Positions 1-14,762 of a DNA stretch of 17,189 nucleotides are shown here, piece by piece. The stretch comes from Zoogloeaceae bacterium (GTDB lineage: Bacteria; Pseudomonadota; Gammaproteobacteria; Burkholderiales; Rhodocyclaceae): assembly GCA_031259605.1 (NCBI GenBank), contig JAIRLE010000207.1, positions 1 through 17,189 on the forward strand, in the 5' to 3' direction. The notes under the pieces are model-generated. The model was not told the origin of the DNA. It saw only the letters and a list, made by a program, of their open reading frames with translations, and made no database searches. How positions within the stretch are numbered: position 1 is the first letter of the stretch; each line of letters begins with the position of its first letter. The position numbers and the translations under genes are program-made.

Positions 1-460
1 TCGGCCACGATCAGCAAAAACCACGCGATGGTGTGCATCGAGGATTTGCGGGTAAGGAACATGTCCCGCTCGGCCTCTGGCACGGCGGAAAATCCCGGAC
101 GCAATGTCCGGGCGAAGTCGGGCTTGAACAAGGCCATTCTCGATCGGGGCTGGTTCGAGTTTCGCCGCCAGTTGGAATACAAGCTGGCATGGAACGGCGG
201 CTGGCTGATTGCCGTGCCGCCGCAGAACACCAGCCGGACATGTCCGGCCTGTGGTCACGTGTCGGCGGAGAATCGCCCGACGCAGGCCAGATTCTGCTGT
301 GTGGAATGCGATTTCGAGGAAAACGCCGATCAAGTCGGCGCGATCAACATACTGGCGCGGGGGACACCGCGTCGCAGCCTGTGGAGAGTTGGCGCAGTCA
401 GGCCGCTCGCTGAAGCAGGAACCCGCCGAAGCAATTCAGTCCGGCAGGGTGCCGGGCTGA
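1..460 (+). pseudogene. tnpB: TnpB (IS200/IS605, IS1341-type), C-terminal part, frameshifted tail, cut by window edge
   Basis: TnpB is the RNA-guided nuclease carried by IS200/IS605-family transposons. The frame is open from base 1 with no start of its own, so the N-terminus and the first RuvC motif lie outside the window. Visible are the RuvC-II segment VCIEDLRVRNM (Glu codon at 40), the segment WFEFRRQLEYKLAWNGGWL, a zinc ribbon TCPACGHVS...CCVECDF (Cys codons 241, 250, 298, 307), and the RuvC-III motif NADQVGAINILARG (Asp codon 328). After ILARG the frame shifts at a run of five G (359-363). With four G the frame would read GHRVAACGELAQSGRSLKQE, the usual TnpB tail, which stops at 458-460. 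As written, frame 1 instead runs on to 582 with unrelated residues. The catalytic residues in view are intact; only the tail is affected. It could be a real decay mutation or a homopolymer sequencing error. Confidence 0.85.
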
Positions 461-503
461 ACGCCGCAGGAATCCCCTTCCTTCAGGGAGGGGAGGATGT
501 CAA
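441..503 (+). ncRNA. IS200/IS605 right end / TnpB omega-RNA 3' scaffold
   Basis: Directly after the tnpB tail there are two compact hairpins. The first is CCGGCA-GGG-TGCCGG at 441-455. The second is CCCCTTCC-TTCA-GGGAGGGG at 474-493, an 8-bp stem including one G-T pair with a TTCA loop, followed by AGGATGTCAA. This hairpin-plus-GATGTCAA layout is the familiar right end of IS1341-type elements, so the element probably ends at about 503. In characterised TnpB systems the omega-RNA overlaps the end of tnpB and this right end, and the guide is the flanking DNA just beyond it, here starting near 504. The exact cleavage position and the transcript are inference. Confidence 0.65.
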
Positions 504-542
504 GATCAAGTTTGGCGTAGGGGCAAATCAAGAACCACCCAC

Positions 543-580
543 TGGCGCAAAGCAGGTTTTCACTTTCCGCGCCAATTTTT
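543..580 (+). terminator. Terminator-like hairpin downstream of tnpB
   Basis: TGGCGCAAAG (543-552) pairs with CTTT (563-566) and GCGCCA (569-574), leaving a two-base CC bulge, and is followed by ATTTTT. The T-run makes it a plus-strand rho-independent terminator candidate that would end a transcript leaving tnpB. On the minus strand the stem is not followed by T's, so it is unlikely to serve the fumarase gene in the same form. The bulge and 10-nt loop make it moderate in strength. Confidence 0.4.
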
Positions 581-600
581 AAAACAGTGTCCAATCTTTT

Positions 601-2139
601 TTAGTGGCGGGATTGGGCAATCTTAATCCGCCATTCCCGCGGCCCGCTCTGATGCACGCTGTTGCCCTTGGCATCAACGGCGACGGTGACGGGCATATCG
701 GCCACCTCGAATTCATAGATGGCTTCCATGCCCAGGTCGGCGAAGGCGGCGACGCGGGCGCTCTTGATGGCCTTGGAGACCAGGTAGGCGGCGCCGCCCA
801 CCGCCATCAGGTAGGCGGAGCGATTGTCGCGAATGGCGGCAATCGCCTCCGGGCCGCGTTCGGATTTGCCGATCATGGCAATCAATCCGGTTTTTTCCAG
901 CATCATGCGCGTGAATTTATCCATGCGCGTGGCGGTAGTGGGGCCGGCAGGGCCGACGGCCTCGTCGCGCACCGGATCGACCGGGCCGACGTAATAAATG
1001 ACCCGGTTGGCGAAATCCACCGGCAGGGGTTCGCCCTTTGCCAGCATGTCGGCAATACGCTTATGCGCCGCGTCGCGTCCGGTGAGCATCTTGCCGTTCA
1101 GCAGCAGAGTCTGTCCGGGTTGCCAGGCGGCGACCGTATCGCGCGTCAGGGCATCCAGATCGACGCGGGCGGCGACATTGGCGTCGGCCTGCCAGGTGAC
1201 GTCCGGCCAGTCGGCAAGACGGGGCGGTTCGAACCGCGCGGGGCCGCCGCCATCGAGATGGAAATGCACATGCCGGGTGGCGGCGCAGTTGGGAATCAGG
1301 GCGACGGGCAGGGAGGCCGCGTGCGTGGGGTAATCGAGTATCTTCACGTCCAGCACAGTGGTCAGTCCGCCCAGTCCCTGCGCGCCGATGCCGAGCGCGT
1401 TGATTTTTTCCATCAGTTCCAGGCGCAATGCTTCGATGCGCGTCAGCGCCGCGCCGGAAGCGGCGATATTCGCCGCTTTTTCGCGCAAAAGATGCATATC
1501 GACCGGTGCCATCAGCGATTCCTTGGCAAGCAGCATGGCCTTTTCCGGCGTGCCGCCGATGCCGATACCCAATATGCCGGGCGGACACCAGCCCGCGCCC
1601 ATGTCCGGCACCGTCTTCAGCACCCAATCGACGATGGAATCGGAAGGATTCAGCATCGCCAGCTTGGATTTGTTTTCCGAGCCGCCGCCCTTGGCGGCGC
1701 AGATGACTTCCAGCCGATTGCCGGGGACGATTTCGTAATGCACGACGGCAGGCGTATTGTCACGGGTGTTCTGCCGCTTGCCCGCCGGGTCGGAGAGCAC
1801 GGAGGCGCGCAGCCTGTTTTCCGGGAGAAGATAAGCGCGGCGCACGCCTTCATTGACCATTTCCTGCACGCTCATGCTCGCGTCCGCCCAGCGCACATGC
1901 ATGCCCACTTTCAGGAACACCACGGCAATGCCAGTGTCCTGGCACAGCGGCCGACGCCCTTCGGCGCACAGCCTTGAGTTGGCGAGGATCTGGGCGATGG
2001 CGTCTTTCGCGGCGGGACTCTTTTCGAGCCGCCAGGCTTCGCCCATCGCGGCAATGAAGTCCTGGGGATGGTAATAGCTGATGAACTGAAAGGCATCGGC
2101 AATGGAAGCAATGAAGTCTTCCTGACGAATGTCGGTCAT
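601..2139 (-). CDS. fumA: Class I fumarate hydratase (iron-sulfur, cytosolic)
   Basis: It interconverts fumarate and malate in the TCA cycle using an oxygen-sensitive [4Fe-4S] cluster. The product is 512 aa, normal for single-chain class I fumarases. The three expected cluster cysteines are C66 (PLCQDTGIA), C185 (GWCPPGILGIGIGGTPEKA) and C285 (IPNCAATRHVHFH); their spacing fits the family. The C-terminal beta domain contains the glycine-rich VGPAGPTTATRMDKFT stretch. I chose the ATG at 2139 because GGAG lies 9 nt upstream; an in-frame TTG at 2163 would add eight residues with no better ribosome site. It follows yqhA after 33 bp, so the two are probably one operon. The class I fold also includes L(+)-tartrate dehydratase and mesaconase-type paralogues, but the full-length one-chain form favours fumarase. 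No canonical terminator is seen after the stop. Confidence 0.9.
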   Translation of the reverse strand: MTDIRQEDFIASIADAFQFISYYHPQDFIAAMGEAWRLEKSPAAKDAIAQILANSRLCAEGRRPLCQDTGIAVVFLKVGMHVRWADASMSVQEMVNEGVRRAYLLPENRLRASVLSDPAGKRQNTRDNTPAVVHYEIVPGNRLEVICAAKGGGSENKSKLAMLNPSDSIVDWVLKTVPDMGAGWCPPGILGIGIGGTPEKAMLLAKESLMAPVDMHLLREKAANIAASGAALTRIEALRLELMEKINALGIGAQGLGGLTTVLDVKILDYPTHAASLPVALIPNCAATRHVHFHLDGGGPARFEPPRLADWPDVTWQADANVAARVDLDALTRDTVAAWQPGQTLLLNGKMLTGRDAAHKRIADMLAKGEPLPVDFANRVIYYVGPVDPVRDEAVGPAGPTTATRMDKFTRMMLEKTGLIAMIGKSERGPEAIAAIRDNRSAYLMAVGGAAYLVSKAIKSARVAAFADLGMEAIYEFEVADMPVTVAVDAKGNSVHQSGPREWRIKIAQSRH

Positions 2140-2172
2140 GCGAGGTTTCTCCGTTTGTTGCAACCGATTGTT

Positions 2173-2697
2173 TTAGTGGCTGTTTTTGGAAACCAGCAAC
2201 GCCTGGTTCATCACCTTGTCCGTATAGGCCATGGCGATGGCGGAGACGATGAACACCAGGTGAATCGTCACCTGCGCCGCGATGGTTTTCGGTTGCATCT
2301 GGTCGGCATTGATGAAGGTTTTCAGGAGATGAATGGAGGAAATGGTGACAATGGCCGTGGAGAGCTTAACTTTCAGCACACTGGCATTGACGTGCGACAA
2401 CCATTCCGGCTGATCGGGGTGCTTTTCCAGATTGAGGCGGGAAACGAAGGTTTCATAACCGCCAACGATGACCATGATCAGCAGATTGGCGATCATCACC
2501 ACGTCGATCAGCGCCAGCACACTCAACATCACGGCGTTTTCCGTCAGCGTCAGCGCGCCGGAGACCAGATGGTAGAGTTCCACCATGAACTGGAAGACAT
2601 ACACGCCCAGGGCGACGATCAGCCCCAGGTACATCGGCGCTTGCAGCCAGCGGCTCCAGAAAATGAGTTTTTCGGTAAAGTCTTCCAATTGTTTCAT
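2173..2697 (-). CDS. yqhA: UPF0114 / YqhA family inner-membrane protein
   Basis: The product is 174 aa and contains four hydrophobic segments, at roughly residues 15-40, 57-80, 110-128 and 137-158. Charged stretches separate them, including an ETFVSRLNLEKHPDQPEW loop. Sequence and length match the YqhA (UPF0114) family, an integral inner-membrane family of unknown function, and I assign no activity. The start ATG at 2697 abuts the end of the upstream structured repeat. The only Shine-Dalgarno-like sequence is GGAG inside that repeat (2709-2712), 11 nt from the ATG. It sits 33 bp ahead of the fumarase gene on the same strand. Translation initiation may therefore depend on the repeat element's RNA structure. 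Confidence 0.85.
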   Translation of the reverse strand: MKQLEDFTEKLIFWSRWLQAPMYLGLIVALGVYVFQFMVELYHLVSGALTLTENAVMLSVLALIDVVMIANLLIMVIVGGYETFVSRLNLEKHPDQPEWLSHVNASVLKVKLSTAIVTISSIHLLKTFINADQMQPKTIAAQVTIHLVFIVSAIAMAYTDKVMNQALLVSKNSH

Positions 2698-2867
2698 CGT
2701 AAAACCAACTCCGGTTTGAAACCCCGCCCGTAAGAAAGGCGCGAAGATCGGAACCCCGGACTGAAGGCCGGGGTTCCGACCGTGGCCATTGGAGAGGGGG
2801 AAAGAAACCCCTTCCCAATGGAGTTTGACCGGCAGCCCTGAAGGGCTGCCGCTAATTTCTTGCTGCG
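2698..2867 (-). ncRNA. Structured repeat copy 1, HEARO-like (IscB omega-RNA type) element without ORF
   Basis: This 170-nt element is roughly 90% identical to a second copy at 4488-4654. It ends exactly before ATGA, the yqhA start. Plus-strand coordinates of stems: 2830-2838 with 2843-2851 (9 bp, 4-nt loop); 2786-2792 with 2815-2821, topped by an inner G-run/C-run stem; 2750-2759 with 2768-2777 (10 bp); and a short CGCC/GGCG stem near 2729-2744. Compared with copy 2, pair A2788-T2819 becomes C-G and G2759-C2768 becomes C-G, so pairing is kept by compensatory change. Published HEARO elements are multi-hairpin, often lack an ORF and sit directly upstream of ATGA or GTGA; the family name here is inference. 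Alternatives are a shared cis-regulatory leader or another hairpin-type MITE. Confidence 0.6.
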
Positions 2868-3183
2868 TGAAGAAAGATGGAAAAGATGTAGTGTAGCATC
2901 AGGGATCAGGAGACAGGAGACAGAAAGGGACAATCGAAGGTGGAGGACTTCCCGAAGATGGCGATCGCATGAGCGCGTCAAGAACCGCCCTGTCGTGCAT
3001 TTCCGCAAGGTGCGTTGGATTTAGGTGTTTTGGAAAGCACGGCGCTTGGGGAGTGTGCTGCCGCCATCGGTTTACCTGTAGATGCCGCCCTCCCCAAAAC
3101 CCTTGCCGCATCATTGCCGAGCGAGAAGTTATCATTATCGATCTAAGCGCCGTCGCGTTTGCCCGTTCGGGTGGAGAGGAGGG
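2868..3183. other. Intergenic stretch between the Sel1-like gene and repeat copy 1, no gene recognised
   Basis: About 316 bases without a convincing gene. Open frames on both strands (for example 2969-3232 plus, 2899-3135 minus) have low-complexity Cys/Arg/Pro-rich or unfamiliar translations, no ribosome site and no recognisable family. It contains a short imperfect tandem repeat (AGGAGAC, 2908-2921 region) and the candidate -10 near the left end. No terminator hairpin with a U-run was found after the Sel1-like gene. Confidence 0.5.
2890..2898 (-). promoter_or_regulatory. Candidate extended -10 promoter for yqhA-fumA
   Basis: On the minus strand this reads TGCTACACT, i.e. the extended -10 form TGnTAnAnT with one mismatch to TATAAT (TACACT). 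It lies about 22 nt upstream of the repeat element. No good -35 box is visible 16-18 nt further upstream. Initiation here would place the whole element in the 5' untranslated region of yqhA. Confidence 0.3.
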
Positions 3184-4487
3184 TCATTCGCTTTTTTCCG
3201 ACAGGGATTTTCCAAAGAGGCAACCGGGATAGTATTGCTGGCATGCCTTGTCGTAATACTTCAAGGCTTGGGGGATATCTTTCGCAACGCCCTTGCCGCT
3301 TTCATACATGCGCGCAAGCGCAAAGCAGGACATGTAATCGTCATTGTCGCATTCACGACGCCATTGCAGAAGCGCCATGTCGTAGGCTGTGGCGGACAGG
3401 GCAAGATCACGGGGAACGATTTTGCCTTCTTCGTAGGTCTCGCCCAAGTCCCGGCAAGCGTCTGGATATTTATCGTTTTCGCAACCCTTTTTTTGCAGCG
3501 CGAACGTTTTTGCGTGAAACGCCGCGCCGCGTTGCGTGTCCCGCACAACTCCTTTTGCGCCCTCCATGTACAGGTCGCCGAGGCGCTCACATGAAGCATC
3601 GTCATTGAGATCGCAGCCTTTTTGCCACAAACTGGCGGCTTTTGCCTCATTTTTTGTGATGCCATCATAAGCGTTTGAATAGGCCATGCCCAATAGAAAA
3701 CAAGCGCCTGAATCATCGGCGTCACAGGCTTTTTCCCGATATTGCGCCGCTTTTCCCTCGTCCCTTTCCGCATTTTTGTCACATGCATATGACAAGAACA
3801 ATTCCTCGCAGGCCGGAGCGATTTTTGCGTCGCAAGCTTGTTGGTAAAGCGAGATCGCCCTGGCCGCGTCCTTTTCGACGCCCAAACCGGTATCGTAGAA
3901 AAGGCCCAGGCGGAAGCAGTAAAACAGATAACCCTTGTCGCATTCCTGCCGATAAAACTCTGCGGCCTTGACAAAAAGCCGCTTTGCGGCGTCCGGGTCC
4001 TTGGCCGCGCCGTCTCCGGACTGATACATGCCGCCAAGCCAGTCACAGGCAAAGCCGTGGTTTTCCGCGCATGCTTTTTCGGCAAGCGCAAAGGCTTTCA
4101 TCACATCCCTTTCCATTCCGAGATAAATACCCGCCAGATGCGAGCAACCCCCGGCGATATTGGCGTCACAGGCTTTTTGCGCGTATGTCTTCACCTTTTC
4201 CCGCTGTCCGCGTCTACCCTGAAAAAGGAATGGATGCGCGCCGCGTCCGCGCAGGCGGCATACTCATTCAAAGCGCAGGCTTTTCCGTAGAATTCGACGG
4301 CTTTCGCGTAATCATGACGCCCCGTCTTCGTCTTGTCGCGCTCATGAAAGTCGCCCAAAAGCGCGCAACTTTGCGCGTCGCCGCGCGCGCAGGAATTTTC
4401 CTGCCGACTTTCGTCTTCCACGGCATTCGTCTGGCAAGACGTCAGCGCAACAGCCAGAGCCGCGACGCTCGCGATGATCTTCTTCAT
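3184..4487 (-). pseudogene. Sel1/Hcp-like cysteine-rich repeat lipoprotein, split by a frameshift
   Basis: The N-terminal part (4487-4191, 98 aa) starts with a lipoprotein signal peptide, MKKIIASVAALAVALTSC, with lipobox LTSC and C18 as the lipidated residue. It continues into Sel1 repeats such as YAKAVEFYGKACALNEYAACA. It stops at TGA (4193-4191), and the remaining 336 aa follow in another frame (GTG at 4194, stop at 3184). That part has many more repeats of the type KACDLNDDASCERLGDLYMEG, with paired cysteines about eight residues apart as in Helicobacter Hcp proteins. Joined, the parts make one ~434-aa solenoid. One extra G in the GGG run near 4200 would restore the frame as DSGEKVKTYAQKACD. 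Sel1 repeats mediate protein-protein contacts, and export to the envelope is inferred. The GTGA overlap would also allow coupled translation, but the second half has no export signal of its own. Decay, sequencing error and programmed shift cannot be separated here. Confidence 0.75.
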
Positions 4488-4654
4488 CGTAAAACTGACT
4501 CCGGTTTGAAACCCCGCCCGTAAGAAAGGCGCGAAGATTGGAACCCCGCTGAAGAGCGGGGTTTCGACCGTAGCCCTTGGGGAGGGGAAAGAAACCCCTT
4601 CCCAAGGGCGTTTGACCGGCAGGCCTGAAGGGCTGCCGCTAATTTCTTGCTGCG
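4488..4654 (-). ncRNA. Structured repeat copy 2, HEARO-like element inserted at the Sel1 gene start
   Basis: This 167-nt second copy ends exactly before ATGA of the Sel1-like gene. Stems (plus coordinates): 4573-4580 with 4602-4609 (GCCCTTGG/CCAAGGGC), 4540-4549 with 4556-4565, and the GGCAGGCC-TGAA-GGGCTGCC hairpin, which carries one mismatch. Relative to copy 1, C4576-G4606 replaces A-T and C4549-G4556 replaces G-C, supporting selection for RNA pairing. Both copies share the outer end (minus strand CGCAGCAAGAAATTAGCGGC) and the inner end GTTTTACG-ATGA. A GGAG at 4499-4502, 11 nt before the ATG, is the only ribosome-site candidate next to the start. Confidence 0.6.
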
Positions 4655-4657
4655 CAA

Positions 4658-4665
4658 TCCTCCCT
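4658..4665 (-). promoter_or_regulatory. Displaced Shine-Dalgarno sequence of the Sel1-like gene
   Basis: On the minus strand AGGGAGGA followed by TTG runs straight into the outer end of repeat copy 2. Without the repeat it would sit 3-6 nt before the ATG at 4487, as an almost ideal ribosome site. It is now about 170 nt away. It is therefore read as a relic of the pre-insertion gene start. The few-base uncertainty comes from the exact repeat boundary. Confidence 0.5.
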
Positions 4666-4674
4666 TGACCGATG

Positions 4675-4704
4675 ATTTTAGGGTAATGCCGCATTTGTCG
4701 ACAA
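4675..4704 (-). promoter_or_regulatory. Candidate sigma-70 promoter for the Sel1-like gene
   Basis: On the minus strand there is TTGTCG (4704-4699, four of six to TTGACA), an 18-bp spacer, then TAAAAT (4680-4675, five of six to TATAAT). It lies just after the rpoC terminator. The predicted start near 4668 would give the original gene a short leader holding only the Shine-Dalgarno sequence; with the repeat inserted, the leader is about 180 nt. Confidence 0.5.
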
Positions 4705-4710
4705 TGCCCG

Positions 4711-4752
4711 CCGAAAATAGAAACGGCGCAACGTTTTCGGTTGCGCCGTTTC
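4711..4752 (-). terminator. Rho-independent terminator of the rpoBC operon
   Basis: A perfect 13-bp stem GAAACGGCGCAAC/GTTGCGCCGTTTC (4720-4732 with 4740-4752) with a 7-nt loop is followed on the minus strand by TATTTTCGG. It begins about 50 nt after the rpoC stop. The U-tract is short, but the stem is strong and well placed. Confidence 0.8.
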
Positions 4753-4801
4753 GTGTCGTTTCAGCGGCGCGCGCTGGAGAAGACCTGTGCGCGTCGCGTC
4801 A

Positions 4802-9016
<4,215 letters not shown>

Positions 9017-9039
9017 GGTTATCTTCTCCCTGCCTGAAA

Positions 9040-13368
<4,329 letters not shown>

Positions 13369-13538
13369 GATGACTCCTGGATGAAAAGTCTGAAAACGGT
13401 CTGCCGGTCTGTCTGGCGGCAAAGACCAAAAGGCAAAGACAACCCCCGGCGCGCAAACGGGCGCGTCGGCTTGTATTTGCATCCTGGACAACGAAACATC
13501 AATCGCACCTGCTCAACCTCTTCCATCATTGGAAACGG

Positions 13539-13571
13539 AAAAAGGCCGACGGCCAGAAGAGGCCGCCAGCC
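13539..13571 (-). terminator. Attenuator/terminator between rplL and rpoB
   Basis: On the minus strand, GGCTGGCGGCC - TCTTCT - GGCCGTCGGCC forms an 11-bp stem containing two G-U pairs and is followed immediately by TTTTT. It lies about 20 nt after the rplL stop. A partial terminator at this place is known in E. coli, where it lowers rpoBC transcription relative to rplJL. The rest of the gap (13369-13538) shows no obvious promoter and contains the Shine-Dalgarno CAGGAG of rpoB. Confidence 0.75.
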
Positions 13572-13592
13572 CGATTCCCGAACACGCAAGGC

Positions 13593-13967
13593 TTACTTCA
13601 GCTCGACCTTGGCGCCCGCGTCTTCCAGCTGCTTCTTCAAGGCTTCGGCGTCGGCCTTGGGAATGCCTTCCTTGACCGGCTTGGGGGCGCTGTCCACCAC
13701 ATCCTTGGCTTCCTTCAAGCCCAGCCCGGTCGCGGCGCGCACCACCTTGATGACTTCCACCTTCTTGTCGCCTGCGGCGGTCAGCACCACGGCGAACTCG
13801 GTCTGTTCCTCCGCTGCGGCGGCGGGGGCGGCTACGCCCGCAGCGGGCGCGGCGAAAGAAGCGGCGGAAACGCCAAATTTTTCTTCAAACGCCTTGACGA
13901 GATCGTTCAATTCGATCACGGTCATCGCGCCCACGGCTTCGAGAATGTCTTCCTTGGAAATTGCCAT
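13593..13967 (-). CDS. rplL: 50S ribosomal protein bL12 (L7/L12)
   Basis: This is the stalk protein that recruits and stimulates translation GTPases; it is present in several copies bound to bL10. The product is 124 aa, typical. The N-terminal dimerisation domain is residues 1-33 (MAISKEDILEAVGAMTVIEL). An Ala/Pro-rich hinge spans about 36-53, and the C-terminal globular domain is about 55-124, including GLGLKEAKDVVDSAPKPVKE. AGGAG lies eight bases before the ATG. It follows rplJ after 44 bp and precedes the rpoB attenuator. Its C-terminal domain is the best match I see for the extra segment inside RpoB. Confidence 0.98.
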   Translation of the reverse strand: MAISKEDILEAVGAMTVIELNDLVKAFEEKFGVSAASFAAPAAGVAAPAAAAEEQTEFAVVLTAAGDKKVEVIKVVRAATGLGLKEAKDVVDSAPKPVKEGIPKADAEALKKQLEDAGAKVELK

Positions 13968-14011
13968 TTAAATTACTCCTGATTCAAATCGGTAAAAAAG
14001 TTTGTCCGCGT

Positions 14012-14509
14012 TCACGCGGCAGCGGTTTCGCGTTGTTTGGCCAGCGCCGCCAAGGCTCCGGCAAAACCGGAAACCGGGGCTTGCATGACGCCCAGCAACC
14101 GGGCGAGCAGTTCCTCGCGGCCAGGAATGGAAGCCAGCGCTTGCACGCCCGCCTTGTCCAATATCTTGCCCGCATAAGCGCCCGCCTTGATCGCCAGCTT
14201 GTCATTGGTCTTGGCAAAGTCGTTGAGCAACTTGGCCGCCGCCACCGGATCCTTGGAAATGCCATAGATCAAGGGGCCAACCAATTGGCTGGAAAGTCCC
14301 GCGAACGGCGTTCCTTCCACCGCCCGGCGTACCAGCGTGTTTTTCAGCACATGCAGATACACGCCCGCCTCGCGCGCCTTCTTCCGCAACAAGGTGAGAT
14401 CGCCCACCTCGATGCCGCGATATTCCGCCAGCGCGATGGTCTGGGCTTGGGCTACCTCGCCCGACACTGCCGCCACAACCGCTTTTTTGTCTTCCAGATT
14501 GAGACCCAT
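14012..14509 (-). CDS. rplJ: 50S ribosomal protein uL10
   Basis: This is the stalk base protein that anchors bL12 dimers to 23S rRNA. The product is 165 aa, a usual length. It starts MGLNLEDKKAVVAAVSGEV and contains the conserved segment AEYRGIEVGDLTLLRKKARE followed by YLHVLKNTLVRRAVEGTPF. The C-terminal helix that binds bL12 is Ala/Leu-rich (LLARLLGVMQAPVSGFAGAL). GGAGGAAAGACCC precedes the ATG at 14509. In proteobacteria uL10 with bL12 represses its own operon by binding the rplJ leader, and the long leader here fits that. Confidence 0.98.
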   Translation of the reverse strand: MGLNLEDKKAVVAAVSGEVAQAQTIALAEYRGIEVGDLTLLRKKAREAGVYLHVLKNTLVRRAVEGTPFAGLSSQLVGPLIYGISKDPVAAAKLLNDFAKTNDKLAIKAGAYAGKILDKAGVQALASIPGREELLARLLGVMQAPVSGFAGALAALAKQRETAAA

Positions 14510-14762
14510 GGGTCTTTCCTCCTTTTCAAGTCAAAACATGGCGAAGCGTCCGCTTCGCCACTCCTTACGGCGACCTGAACCAGAAAGCGACCGATTGTTT
14601 TTGCGACAACCGGCAAAATCCTTGTCCGGGCAACACCGTCTGCGCAGGCCGATACGACCATTTAAGCCGCCAGGGAAAACCCGGCGCCGCCTGCGGTCTT
14701 TGACGATCCGCGGGGATGCCGCCTGCGGCGGCCTCTCCACGTCCCAAAGTCTTTATAAAATC
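14510..14762 (-). promoter_or_regulatory. rplJ leader (likely uL10-bL12 autoregulatory region)
   Basis: This 253-nt gap lies between rplA and rplJ, the position of the L10 leader in other proteobacteria. Hairpins seen: GCCGCC-TGC-GGCGGC at 14718-14732, without a U-run, soon after the rplA stop; and GGCGAAGC-GTCC-GCTTCGCC at 14540-14559, about 30 nt ahead of the rplJ start. The 11-mer GCCGCCTGCGG occurs twice (14686-14696 and 14718-14728), which could allow alternative pairing. A TATAAA near 14753-14758 could be a -10 for an rplJ promoter, but no acceptable -35 is present. The L10-binding kink-turn could not be verified by eye. Confidence 0.5.

Noticed and set aside
2900..2925. Short tandem AGGAGAC repeats
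   Set aside because: Only two to three imperfect units with no spacer pattern; not a CRISPR array or a recognisable satellite.
2694..3008. Open frames reading through repeat copy 1 (and 4342-4605 through copy 2)
   Set aside because: They translate the hairpins of the structured element and have no protein-like signals; the compensatory changes between copies conserve base pairing rather than any reading frame.
2969..3232. Possible small plus-strand gene of 87 codons
   Set aside because: No ribosome site, unusual Cys/Arg-rich composition, no family resemblance, and it overlaps the end of the Sel1-like gene.
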